From: Blastocystis sp. Blastoise
Taxonomy: Eukaryota > Sar > Bigyra > Opalinata > Blastocystidae
DNA: 64,000 bases
Direction: 5' to 3'
Assembly: GCA_039096225.1 (NCBI GenBank)
Contig: JBBPEB010000032.1
Location: forward strand, 630,001 to 694,000
Of the stretch, positions 1 to 26,773 are shown in pieces. Under the pieces are notes generated by a model that saw nothing but the letters and a program-made list of their open reading frames with translations, made no database searches and was not told where the DNA came from. The position numbers were made by a program, and so were the translations under genes. Position 1 is the first letter of the stretch. The number at the start of each line of letters is the position of its first letter.

Positions 1-12535
<12,535 letters not shown>

Positions 12536-13441
12536 TCAAATTAACTTTATATATTCATTATTTATATATGTATAAATTTTTTTATATTTATTTATATATG
12601 TATAATAATTTTTTTATATTTATTTATAAATGTTAATATTTTTTATATATGTACAGTATATTTTTTACATATATATATATATATTTTATTATTCATTTTT
12701 TGTAATTTATTTTTATTTAAATTTTCTTTTCTATTTCTTTTTTCTTAATAATTACTTTTTTTTTTTCTATATGTCTTTCATTTTAAAATAACTTATTTTA
12801 TTATATAACCAATCTGAACCTCACTGGGAATACTTTCTTCTATGCATAAGTTAGATCACAATTGCATACAATTTTATTTTTCTTTTCTTTCAAAGTTATT
12901 TCCTAATAATTTATTTTCTGTATGCTGTTTTTATCTTTTTTTGTATCTTCCATAATTCACTTTGTTATTATCTACTCATTTTTATTTTAATTTTTTTTTT
13001 CTATTTTTCACGTTATTTCTTTATGATTGTGTAGTTTCCTTCATGCTCTACTTATCAACAAATAATACAACAACTCCATGTACTCCCTGATTAACAGTAT
13101 TTACACAATTAATAAAAAAAAATAGAACAAATGGAACTTATCCAATAGAAAGGGAGATATATAAAACTTCTCAAGGGAATACGAGGATTTTTTAAATGGG
13201 TCAATAAAATGGTAGAAAAATAAATCAAGTAGATTAGCCAATAGAATAGCAACATAAAAAAATAAAGACCAAAAACCAAAAAAGGGATATTGTTTAATAT
13301 TTAATAAAAACCAGTGAGATCTTGGGAATAATCATGAATCAATGGAAACAATAATAAAAACAAAAAAAAATGTTGACTTGCAGTTATCCATAAATTATAA
13401 GCCAATCAATTACCTTTACTCCTTTTTCTTGTGTTTTTCCT
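12536..13441. other. Intergenic, AT-rich, no gene seen
   Basis: T-rich spacer after the Cys-rich gene. I see no splice-flanked exon and no RNA gene. The last 8 bases (13434-13441, tttttcct) are the left target-site duplication of the large hAT element. Confidence 0.6.
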
Positions 13442-13512
13442 CAGGGTGTGCCAAAACTGCGCTTTAAGCGCAAAGTGCGCTTTTCGATGTTGTTTTTGCG
13501 CTTAAATCTTTT
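13442..13512 (+). repeat. Left terminus of the hAT element, with subterminal GCGCTT motifs
   Basis: Begins CAGGG. Contains AAGCGCA and TGCGCTT around a 3-base spacer (a potential hairpin near 13466-13482) and TTTTTGCGCTTAAAT at about 13493-13507. Repeated GCGCTT/AAGCGC motifs near both ends are plausible transposase-binding sites, by analogy with the subterminal repeats of plant hAT elements. Confidence 0.7.
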
Positions 13513-15680
13513 ATTTCATTTTTCTTTTAATTTTTATAAATCTACATAGAATAAAACGTTTAATAATTTTTAGAGGATCGAGATAAGCTCAATAATGATG
13601 TTTTTGACATTTTACACGAGGTTTGTGTTTGTTGATGTAATTTGATTTGTTGTTGAATAAATAATAACCTTACACATATTATAATTAGAGAGCAAATTGA
13701 ATTTTTTAGCATTTTTAGAATGTTAATCATGTAGTTATAATGATTGATTGTCTTTAAGTATTTAACAATTAGGAAAAAAGCGTGATTATGTGTAGATCTT
13801 AATAATATAGTAGTAGTAGAATCATAATAGCAATACATGCTTCAAATTTTTACAAAACTTTGAATTCTTTTAAATTGGCTAAATACTGATTATTAGTGGT
13901 CAAAAAATTTTCAAACTCAGCTCATCAAGACGCATTAATTTACACACTTTTCATGAAAAAAAGACCGGGTGACATAAAAAAGTAATTCATTCATTGACTA
14001 TTATACTATGACATGACAGTTTTTAACTTAAAACATATTATTTTGATATATAATGTATAAATGTTTTGAAATAAGTCATCTAAGAAGATTTTTGTGACAC
14101 ATGTTGTGACAGATACATGACTTAAAAGTTCATAAGTCATCAAATAACAACAAGTATGATTCCTATATTTGACTATTTGTGTTAATTTGGGTGACAAATA
14201 AAAATTATTTTGTGACAAAAGTCAATTGCTTAAGATATTCTTTTGTATATTATTTTAAAGACTTTTATTTATGTTTATAATGAAAAATAATGTCAATAAA
14301 TACTAAAAAATATTATAAAAAATAATAATGTAATTAAAAAGTTTTTATTTTTATAAAATATCATGAAGTAGTCTTGTAGGGACTGTACAGATACATCCTG
14401 ACAAGTAATAAAAATTAAATAAACGAAAAGCATATTAAAATATTATTTTTCAAAAATCAAACAAAAAACAATACAATGAACAAAAGCTGGATTTGAAAAA
14501 ACAATACGTCCAACAAAATGATTTTTAATAGCCTTATAAAATGGTTTTAAAATGTATTTTATATGTAGAATAAGTCACACAACACATTTATAATATTTAT
14601 ATTATAAAATATATTGTTTTTATGTTTAAAAATAAAAAAATAAAAAAACGGTTAGTAGTCACTAGCTTTGCAATTATTATATGACTTGATGAAAAATATT
14701 ATAAGGGAGTTGTTTGGTCAAATGGTCAGTGCGTATAAAATTTTTACATAGTGGACGGATCGAATCTTACGAGGAACTATTTTTTTAAACTTTTTCTTTT
14801 GACTGCTATTTACAATGATTTTATTTAAAATCAACTTTGTTTCATTTTTATTATCTGTAAACATTATTTACATCATTGATATCTGCTTTTTAGTTTAGAA
14901 TCAACATATCAACAAACTTTTTTTTTCAAAAAATAGTAATTATTGTTTAAAAACAATTCTAAGTATTTCTAGAATGTTATAAATGTAATAAAAGAGCATA
15001 AATATAATATTTGAAGATATCAAATAATTTTAAACTTATTATATAGAACACATGAAAAAATAAAATTGAGAAATCGGTTGGTATAGTTGACCAGCGCTGT
15101 AGCTATTATGGTAATTGTCGCTGGATCGAATCTCGCAAGAGGCATTTTTATTTTTATTTCTTGGAAAAACATCTTTTTATGAAACTTGTTCTTTTATATA
15201 TTTATTTTGATTATCTCTTGATACGATCATTTATTTTGGTTTAATTTAATTAACTTAGTTTATCAAGAGTATTCGCCTTGAGTATTTATTTTAATTTTTA
15301 TAATCTGCTTTACTTAATTACTTTCTTTCTTTAGGTATCAAGGCTTTTAGCTTTTAAACAACTCTTTATACTGTGAAATCAGGATCTATAGCATTCCAGA
15401 TGGTTCAAATGGATCAACAAATATTTTTTGTATATAATTCGTTTCTTCATTTGTAATATTTATTTGATTTATCTTTATTTTATAGTGCAGGATGATCAGT
15501 ATTTTTCAAGAGTATTTATTGTGCGTTATCTATAAGGTTTATTTAGTATTTATATTAATTATATTATAATTGCTTTTTATCATTATTATTTCATTGATTT
15601 ATTTGTATATTAGTTTATTATAGTGATCGTTATTTTCTTATTTATATTTAAAAGGAATATTATTTCATTTTTGATAACAA
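13513..15680. other. Non-coding left arm of the hAT element
   Basis: AT-rich sequence without long TA or ATT runs, unlike the surrounding host DNA. Apart from the tRNA-like remnants and several TGTGACA/TGTCACA words (about 14090-14220) I see no gene. The short frames at 13560-13838 and 14006-14218 have no recognisable content. Confidence 0.55.
14640..15150 (+). repeat. tRNA-like (SINE-type) remnants, three related copies
   Basis: Segments at about 14648-14690, 14704-14778 and 15073-15150 resemble tRNA-derived SINE heads. The second has TGGTCAAATGGTCAGTGCG (A-box-like) followed by GGATCGAATCT (B-box-like). The third has TTGGTATAGTTGACCAGCG and again GGATCGAATCT. The first and third align over CGGTTrGTA...AGC...TATTATG. 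They lie in the non-coding left arm of the hAT element. None folds into a good cloverleaf by eye, so they are not called as tRNAs. Confidence 0.4.
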
Positions 15681-16732
15681 ATTATATATATAGATATACG
15701 AGGTCAATACTTTAATTAAGTGTGGCATTCTTTCTATGTTTAGAATTATTTTATGGTCCTTTAATGTATAAAAATATTGATGAGTATATATTTATTATTA
15801 TATTTATTAGTATATTTATTATAGTATTTATGATATTTATGATTATGAAAATAATATATATATAGTTCAACTATAGAATTATTTCCAGTTGTTATCATTT
15901 ATTATTTTATATATATATATATCAACAATTAGTGAACAATAGATAAGGAAGCTATTCAATTATTAAGCCAATTAAATGATAAACGAGATTGTATATATAT
16001 ATTATTATTATATTTATTATATTATATATACTTATTATTATATATATATATAGGTTTATATATGGAGAATGAAGTTTATTGGTCAAAAATTATTCATTAT
16101 ATATATATAAATATTTTTGAAAGAGATACTATTACGGATTCCTTACAACAACAAGAATAAGTATATATATATATTATTATTATTATTATTATATAGTTAT
16201 TTTCAATATTATCTGAATTGATTCCTATAAATTAAAATAATTCTATGATTTTAGCTACTTTTGCATGTATATATATATATATTTGATTATTATACTTTAT
16301 TTATATTATCTATATATTAATACTATTTATATATATATGTATAGATATATATACATCATTATCTTCTGAGAGTCCTTACCTTTCATCCTCTCGCCTTCAG
16401 GCCCTTATCCCTACCCTCGCACCACTTCTCGCCTCCCCTTTACATACACATCGTCTCCATGCACTTCGTATTCTAAAGAGCTTCCAACAACTTGATGTAT
16501 ATATATTATTTTATATAATAATAATATTAATAATAATAATAAATATATATATATATATAGTCGTCTTCAACCTATTGAAAGATCTACCTGTATATATATA
16601 TCTTCATAATCATCATTATATATATATACATTCTTATAGTTACTTCTTATAAGTCCCTCACTGACGCACTCCTCCATCCCTCAAAGAACATTAAAGCACG
16701 TTATAATTCCTATACTATTAATTGTATATCAA

Positions 16733-16776
<44 letters not shown>

Positions 16777-18577
16777 GCTGATTTATTAATTGTTATGTAT
16801 TCACGGGAATATGGTCATGTATCTAATTTTTTTTTCTTATTTATTACCTCGTATCCCTCTAAATGAGTATAAAACAGTAGCTATCTATGGACAATATATA
16901 TGTATATAATAGTATATATAAGTATATATAATAGTATATATAATACATGAATAATATATATTCTGTGTATTTTCTGCTAATCTTCTTATTATATATGATC
17001 TATATATATATATATATGTATATAGAAATACTGGTTTATTGACTGTGAAATTGGCGGGAAGTCTTGCTTTGATTCAATTCATCAATATTAAGCCACTTTT
17101 CAACAATATATATGCTCAATCAACTCTACAGAATATGTCCGATATACATAATATATATATATATGTAGTTCTTATGTAACTAAAAATACATTAAATAAAC
17201 TATATCAAAATGGAATAAAGACGAATTCTTATATATATAATCAGATACTAACAATGGACATGATATTAAGTTTAATTGAACAATCTAAAGTCAGATGGTA
17301 TATATATATATATATATATTCTTTTTTAATCTATTTATCAATATATATATATTAGGACTCTATCTGAAGACTTATATGCTTCTTTTCCCTGTCTTTATAT
17401 ACATATATACAATTACCCCCTATCTATACACTTATTGATACTATGCATCAATTATACACAGATCCCCGCGGGGATCTGATGAGCAAAGAAAGTCAAGGCC
17501 GACTTCTTCTAGACAATCTTGATAAGTATATTATATGTTATATACTATTATATATTATTATATCTTATTATTATTTATTATTATATACTATTATATTATA
17601 GGTATAAGAATAACAAAGATTACACTCAATTCTTTAACGATATTATAAGAATAGTATATAACTATATATAACTATATATAACTATATTTATAACTATATA
17701 TAACTATATATATAGGTGAGTGATGGTATTGCTCTTTATTCTCTACTCCGATTGGGTCTCAATTCTACATATATACCTACTCTTATTGATCTGTATATAT
17801 ATAACTAATATATATATAACTATATATATAACTATATAGGTATTTACAATTACCCTTTGATTTGATGATTTCCCGTGGGGTTGAGAATATTCATAGTCGT
17901 AATCTATTTGTAGATAGAATCAATGGAGAAGCTACTATGAAGTATATATATATATGTATAGTATTTTATATAACCATATATATCTATTTTTTCTCACTAT
18001 ATATACCTATATATACTTTTATATATAGTGCCATTATTAATTATTTATCGTTCAAAGCACGTCCTATATCTGACAAAACTGTTCTTCGAATTCTAAAGCA
18101 AAATATCAAAGTAGATCGTCGTATGTGGCGCATACTGTGACATTCTCTTATTTTTCTCTTTTTATACTCTATTATAATTACTTATTATTGTTATTCCACA
18201 TATTATTATGCTTATTATTATATATATTCTAGCTATATATTCCTATATTTATTCTAGCTATATATTCCCCTCTTTTCTAGTCATTTCTCCTTCTTACACT
18301 GGACATCCGTCAATACTTCACTTCCTCTTTCTCTCTCTTCTCATTCATTATGATTAATAACAATGAACCTCTCGTGACTTCCTTGGCGGCAACTATCGAC
18401 GCGGGAACCAAATATAAGAATGTATATCTATTACAAGAACAATTGAATAAAGATAATATACATGATTTATATGATAGTCCTGAATTCCTTAGATATCAAG
18501 TATATATATATAATATTATCTATTATTACTATATTTATTACTATACATATTCTACATTTATTACTCTATATATATTA

Positions 18578-18621
<44 letters not shown>

Positions 18622-19320
18622 TGTAGATATTCCATCATCTTCCCTCCTTCTTCTTCCCGCGGAATCCCTTAATGAACTGCTCTCCATAGTGATGACTACT
18701 TTCCTATCTCTTAATTCCCCGCGGGACATTCTCTTTGTCTTACAACATTCTTCGATGATCCCTCTATTTATCCTTCTTTATATCTTGTAGAAGACACTGT
18801 TTAAGGTATATATATATATAAATTAGTTTGAATTATGATGTCATTCTCTCTTATTCTTTTAGTTTTATATATATATATATATATAATTTTCCTCCCCTTT
18901 ACAGATTCTCCTGTTGTTCCACTTCGTTACTCGCTCTCCCTTCATCCCCGCCCTATATACAAAGACTTTACAAGTATTCTTAGATAGAGTTGGATTAGCG
19001 AGTAAAGACTCTAATTATGTATATATATATAATAATAATAGTATTATTATTGTTTTTGTTTTTTTCTATTACTCTCTATATATCATTAAAAACATAATAT
19101 TAATACATATATAATTATATTTCTCTATAGCACAAAACGTTACTCTCTTCGAACATTCTTCGTATCGACATACAGAGCGTCATTCGACCCATACATCATC
19201 ATTTCCAATATAAAACGGATGACCATGATTGTACATATACCATGACTATTAAGGCCGAATATGAATTTATGGAGAAACTAAAGAAGAGTCCAGATGATGA
19301 AACGGCACAACTTATTGTAT

Positions 19321-19617
<297 letters not shown>

Positions 19618-20040
19618 TATAGGTATCTTTAACAGAAGAACGTATAAGAAATGCTATAGAGAAAGCAGTTCAGATGCTATTAACGAAATCCTTACCTGAA
19701 TGTTATCCTATGTGTTTAGTATATCATATATTTGGTCTTTATTATTTAAAATGGAATCGTTTTTGGCAGAAGCTAACAGAATGTTGTGTAAGAATTGCGA
19801 GTTTTGATAATAAATTATATTGGAATTGTTTTTATGAAAAAGCATATCTTATTAATGGTTATATAGATATAAATATATATGATCATATAGGATATAGTAT
19901 ATTATCTAAAGAAGAAAAGAGATATGGTATCGTCTATGGTTTAGAACGATTACAAGATAGATATAAACATTATATTAAATATTCTACACTTACATTTGTA
20001 TTGAAACAACGATTATCGATGGGAGAAGAACTACTTTATG

Positions 20041-20155
<115 letters not shown>

Positions 20156-21918
20156 ATATATATATTATATAGTTATACAGATGTTAATACTTATTGGACG
20201 TCTTTATTCTCTTCTCTTACTGATGTAGCTACTTATATTCGTCCATATAATAAACAATTTATGGGATTCTTTATAGATTTCTTAAAGAAGAAATATTATG
20301 GTTATCGAATAATCTATGATGTTGAAGCTCGTGATGTGATGAAACCAATTCATACTGAATTCGAAGAACTTCTAAAACAAAAGAATATTACTACTCCTAC
20401 TATTATTCATAAAGAAGAAGAAGAAGGAAAAGAAGAAAATCAAGTAAATAATGAATTAGAATATATGTATAATTATACGTTACGTCCACGTGATGCTGAT
20501 GCTCGTCTGAAAGTCTTCTTAAAAATATTCAGTAATTGGCCTGGTATTCAAAGTATTTATTTAGCTGATTCTTTAAAGAATATATGTATATTATTATTAA
20601 ATAAGAATGATTCTTCTTTACAGAAATTATGTGTTGAAGTATTATGTTGCTATAGTAATTTACCTACTGTTCTATATAAGGAAAGTTTATTAGGATTATG
20701 TGATGAATTGAATTATCGTGATACTATGTTAGGATTATATATAGAGAAAGATCAAGGAGTTATCAAAGTAGAGCATAGAGATCTTATTATACCTATTATA
20801 GAACGTATTTTATATGGTAGACTATTAGATAAGAAGATGAAATCGAAAACACATTATTATGGAAACTTGCTGCTATTTTAAATTATTTATCTATATTAGA
20901 TTATGAAGAATTAAAGCCATTATTATTTATGATATTATGTTCATTTACAAAAGATTTATTTATACCTTCTGTTCAATCAGAAGAAGATGTAGCTATATTA
21001 TTAACTCATATATCTGTAAAGAAAGTTCCTGATACTCGTAAATTAGGATTTTTGAATAGTTGTTATGATTTAATACGATATATGAGAGATCGTAGTAGTT
21101 CTTTTATTCATTATATATTAGCTGCTATAGGATGTAAATTAAAAGATAGTTATGATAATAAAGAGAATTTAGAAGATTTATTAAAAGAAGATGAACAAAT
21201 AGATACAAATGGAAATGATGATGATATTGAAGATATTGAAGATATTGAAGATGAAGATGATAATAATAATGATAATAATGATAATGATAATAATAATAAT
21301 AATATGAAAATTGAAAATGAATTATCTACAGATGCCACTACTATTGCTACTACTTCTTCTACTACTTCTAAAGCAGATTCGAATAGAATTCGATGTAAGT
21401 TTATTCAACGTCGTATACGTGGTTTATGTATAAAGAGAATAGTTGAATGTATAGGTTATTTTAGTAGTTATAATTATAAACAATGGAAATCATTATTATT
21501 TGATCCATTAACTCCTTTGTATGAAGTATTACATAATACTATATTAGGATTAAAGAAAACACCAGTATTATTAAATTACCTCATTTAATATCATTTTCTC
21601 CTTCTTTATATTATTTATATGATATTCAACCTTTATTATTACCTACTTTAGTGGAATGTTTATCATTAGGTATTGATTCTGGTAAACAATTAGGTGCTAA
21701 TATTGTTAATGATATTATTGCTACTATTAATAATATATTAGGTATTAGAAGAAGAAATGGATAATTTTGAGAAATCAACAAAGAATGAAAATAGAGAAGA
21801 AACTGAAATGAAGAATAAGATGAGAAAAGAAATGAAAGAAACTGATAGTGATGATGAAGATGAAATCGAAAAATTAAAAGAAAATATTAAAGAAAAAAAG
21901 AATAGAAAGGATCAACGA

Positions 21919-22019
<101 letters not shown>

Positions 22020-22439
22020 ATTTATTATTTTATTATTATAATCATTATTTTATTTATTTTGGTTATTATTGCCATATTTATTACTATTATATATATAGAA
22101 GAATTATTAAATCGTATGTTGACTAGTAAGGTTATAGCTTATATTTCATCTCTTCTTGATTCTATTCTCTCTCATATTCAAAGCAGACTGAAACTTATAC
22201 ATAATTTTAGATCTGGTATTAGCGTTAGTATGCTGATATATATATATATATATGTATATATTTTTTATTGTTATTTTATTATTCTTTCATATATATATAT
22301 ACATATTAAATGAAACTGGGTTGAATATAGGTATCAAGAAGTACCTAAATGTGATTAAAAAGTTGAATAGTTTCTTTTCTTCTGTCTTTTGTATATTAAT
22401 GCTTAAAGTAATTATTTCATTGCTTCGTTTAGTTTGAAT

Positions 22440-25400
22440 ATGTTTGATGGCTTATATCAAATAAATGATAGCTTTATTTGCTCATTTATAAAGACATTTT
22501 TTGTATTTAGGTTAACTTTGTCAAAAATATTATGATTTATGGCCATGTATACAAATAAGGTGAAAAGCCTTTCATTCAGTCTGATGACAAAACTCATGAG
22601 TATCATATTTTGTTACAAAAAACTTCCTTATGTGTTTGATAAATTCAGCAGAATTAAGCATGGCTGAAAAAGTGTCACAAAATTTGGTGGCAAGTGTCAC
22701 CAAAGTCAGGAAAGGACTGACTATTTGATTATTTTTAAAACTTCAGTCATTCTTTAAAAATTTCAATGATAATTTCATTCTTTTGTTAAAGATTCAAATC
22801 AGAATAAGATTATTGCCTATAATATTTTTTCAAACTTGCTTTCTATCTGCTTTCTGAACTAATAATGGTTTATCATTAAGATTCATATTGGTTTTTGTTG
22901 CATTGTGAACTCCTCTTAAATACTAGTCAATATCTACTACATGATGATTTCCCATTGTTTGTTGATTGCTTTGTTACGTACTTGCTCGTTATGATCAGTG
23001 TTCAATACACATATCTTACAATGTGCTACGTGATGGATACTTATCAGTTACTTATTCTTGGAATGATTACTTGCAATGTATAATTTTATGAATATTTACA
23101 GTTTGTTGCCTTCCATTTATTATTTACATCTGATTTGGTTACTCACCAAACTTCCTTACTTCTCTTCTTGAATTAGTATACTCATTTTTCTTTTTGTAAC
23201 TTTGCGATTAATGAGATCTTTATTTATGTTGTTTGTATGTTTGATTTTATTCGACTAATGTGCTTTTGATTGCTTGTTCTACTTTATAAGTGCTAATTAT
23301 TTTGTTTTTGTTTTTTATTTTTCTGATACTTCCTTTTTTCATACTGTATTATAATGGTATTTATATATAACGATGACATTTTCTTATAGATTTACTTATT
23401 ATGAATTTTCTTATTCTTATTCTAGTATTTAATAAATACTTAAACACTTCATCTCTGCGATTAATACTTACTATGGTTACTAACATACATAAGTTTCTAC
23501 TGAAGATAGTAGCAGATTAGTAACAATTGATGTTTATTTCTTTTCATCCTTAAATCCTTTTGTCTATATTACAATATTATCATGTACTCTTATTCTATCA
23601 AGTTTACTATTATAAGTTTTTGAATGTTTTAGTATCTTATTGTGTAATTCTTTAATATGCTATTATACAGGAAAGTATCTATATGATATTTCTTTGTTGT
23701 AGTTTTCTGTATAAAATTTTTGAATTTCTTTTTATTCTTTGTATATATTTTCATCTTGGTTAATTATTCTTCAACTTCTCTTCATGTTATCGTTAGTCTA
23801 CTATTATATATTGAATTTTTAGTTATAAACCTTATCTTATTTCCTTATCTTATTTCATCTTTTGTTCTTTTAAGGTATTATAGCATTACATTAATTGTAT
23901 TAGTTTTCTGGTTTTTCAGTCTCTTCCTATCTTCTTCGTATGGTATCTTTATATTTATTAGACTCTTCATTTCTTCTGGTGCTTTTCAATTATTATGTGA
24001 TCATTCGTAATACTTCACCTGCATGTTCTTTTCCCTTTATTAAAGAGTTTCTAGATGTGCTATTTTTATATTACTTTTATATTATCCTTAGTTGATATTC
24101 CTTTTTCTCCTATGATAGAATTCTTTATGTTCTTATGTTATTCTAATAGTCGTTTCATATTTCTCTATTAAACATACTATGAGATTTAATGACGATTTTC
24201 TTTTCCTTTAATAATTACAAATTCCTCACTATTATATATTATTATATATCTTAGTTTTATTATTCTAACAGATTTATTTTTATATTTGTTTCTATAATTG
24301 AAAACATACTCAATTAATTTATTTTCATATTTCATTCAAATATACTCTTCATATACATATTCATATCCTTCATTTATGGTTTTCTTCGTTTTCTCATGTT
24401 CTATATATTATCCCATGGTCTACTTATTTTTGTGCCTATTTTTAATCCTATACTTCCTCATTATCTCTATTTCTTTATCCACTTTTCTTTTATTTCTAGT
24501 GCTTCTATTGTGTATATTGTGTGCTCATTATTAGACTTATTCATTTTAATACTGCTTCATCATTATCTCTCTTCATATTCTTTAATGCTCATGTTTATTG
24601 TATTTCCTATTTACACAGTTATTATTTCAGAAGCATTTTCCATTTCTTGTCTAAATAATATGGGTTTGAATATTTTTATTAGTCCTATTTCTTACTATCG
24701 TTTTTTATAATTCTTCTCGTTCGTTTCCTTTCTTTTTCTTTCCAACAATTTCTCTCTTGGCACTACTCATCATGGATTTTAGTAATCAAAGTTAGGATTT
24801 GTTCTCATTGTTGTATTACTATTATCTATATACCACAAAAGATATTTTTATTATTTCTCTTCATTCTAAGGTTTTGCTCTTTTTGTTACTTAAACATATT
24901 TATATGGCTACTCTTATTTATTATTATTGTGTACATTCTCTTCTTCTTATTTAATTTTTTATAAAAGCCTAGTATCTACACCTTCTATTCCTTCTATTCT
25001 TTCTCATTTCTAATTACTCTCATTTTCCAAAAATGATATAATTATATAATAGGATCTATGTCTCCATATTTCTTTCGTACTGTTATTTAATAAAATACTA
25101 TCTCTATTTACTTTAAACCATTTCAACTCCCTTTAACTTATTATCTATATACATCTTACATTCATGCTGATATGAATACTATAATACTATTTGTATTTCT
25201 TCTATTTTGTTGAATACGGTTGAGGTAGTTCTCGAATTGTTTATTTTCTAAATTTATTTTCATTTCTATTACTTTAGATATTATATCTTCTTAAGTGCAT
25301 ATGTACATAATTAATATGCTTATATATATTTACACCTGCTTTTTCCGTTATCAGCCGTTACTTCATATTATTTATACAATGTCTAACTATTATATACAAT

Positions 25401-26773
25401 TTACTCCGTTTGTTCTTTTACTCATGATGATATAATATAGAAATCAACTTCTTATTACTTCTTATGGTTTATTTATTGTATTTCTATTTATAGATTTATA
25501 TATATTTTTATACGAATATTGTTCTCTCTTCATGTTATTGTCTTTAAAAATATACTAAAAATAATTATTATCGTCTCTTCTACTCATTTATCACTGCCGA
25601 TTATAAATTCAGTTGATATATGCATTCTTCCTTCTTCTTAACTTCAAATTTTATTTACAAGTTTTTAGTTATCTTCTTTATGATCTACATATATAAATAT
25701 ATTCTCATTAAGTCTATGTCAATCTTTCCAATAATTTTTCTTCTGATAATCTTTCAAATGCTAACCTTTATATAATATCATGAATCTTAATCTAATACTT
25801 ATTTCATGCTATTATAATATAAAATCCACATTACTTTCTATTATATCATATATTCTAATACTCTTTCGGATATATATAATCCCTCATATGATACTTAATA
25901 TAGATATAACACATCTTGCTCTTTCCTTTTGAATTCATGTATAAATATAAAATTGTTGGTGTAAACGATTTAAGATTCCACTTTATATATATGTTTTGGA
26001 AAATAGTATATTCTTTAGGAACCAATTGTTATCACTCTCTTTGTGATATTTGATTGATAAGTCAGGTAAATGATTTTAGTAGTTATTTGGTTCTTTCTAT
26101 TGATACATTATGATTGAAAATATATTTTGCTATTTATTTATATATTTAATCTTCTTGATTAGATATACTATTTGATTTAAGAAGAGTATACTTTATAGTT
26201 GTATATTATACTTTTGATTGAATAAAGATTCTTATTAGTATTGGATATTGTTTTAAAGTATTATACTAGAGAGATTAGTATATATGAAATAATTACTTCT
26301 AAAATAATATTTATTTTTCATATAAGTAATAATATTTCTCAGTTATTCGTTTGATCTGAATATAATAGTACTTGAAAAAGAATATAATTAGAAAAATAAT
26401 TGAAATATAGATAAAAATTATTAAGGAATAGTGATTCTAATTAAGAAACTATATACTATTGATATAATCAAATATATAAAGGAATATTCAATGTCATCTA
26501 TTTATAATTATATTTAAAAGATAACAGTATATCTTCTTGAGTTAATTAAAACAATACAAATTATAATGTAACAATAAAACATTATGGAATACAAATAGTT
26601 AATATAATGAAAACAATATAAATATATAAATATTAATAGTAAAAGAAATCAATGTACTTTGTAGTATAAATACAGTAATTAAGTAGTTGGATTAGATTAG
26701 TGATTTTGTTGCTAGATGTTATCAATCGAGTTTCTTTTTCTTTAATTTATCTATATATAATTAAGAATAGATT
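22440..26773. other. Long T/C-biased non-coding block within the hAT element
   Basis: About 4.3 kb without any long TA or ATT microsatellite and with a marked excess of T over A and C over G on this strand, most clearly about 23100-25700. The reading frames in it (for example 23720-24010 and 24298-24710) are low-complexity hydrophobic translations with no family signature and no splice-flanked continuation. Around 22680-22720, GTGTCACAAAATTTGGTGGC and TGTCACCAAA give a short imperfect inverted repeat. No gene is supported. Confidence 0.55.

Noticed and set aside
15073..15150. A functional tRNA gene at the B-box-like site
   Set aside because: The acceptor and anticodon stems do not pair convincingly and no T-run terminator follows at the right distance. 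A SINE remnant fits better.
23720..24710. Hydrophobic frames that look like small membrane proteins
   Set aside because: They arise from T-rich DNA, lack splice context and motifs, and overlap each other in different frames.
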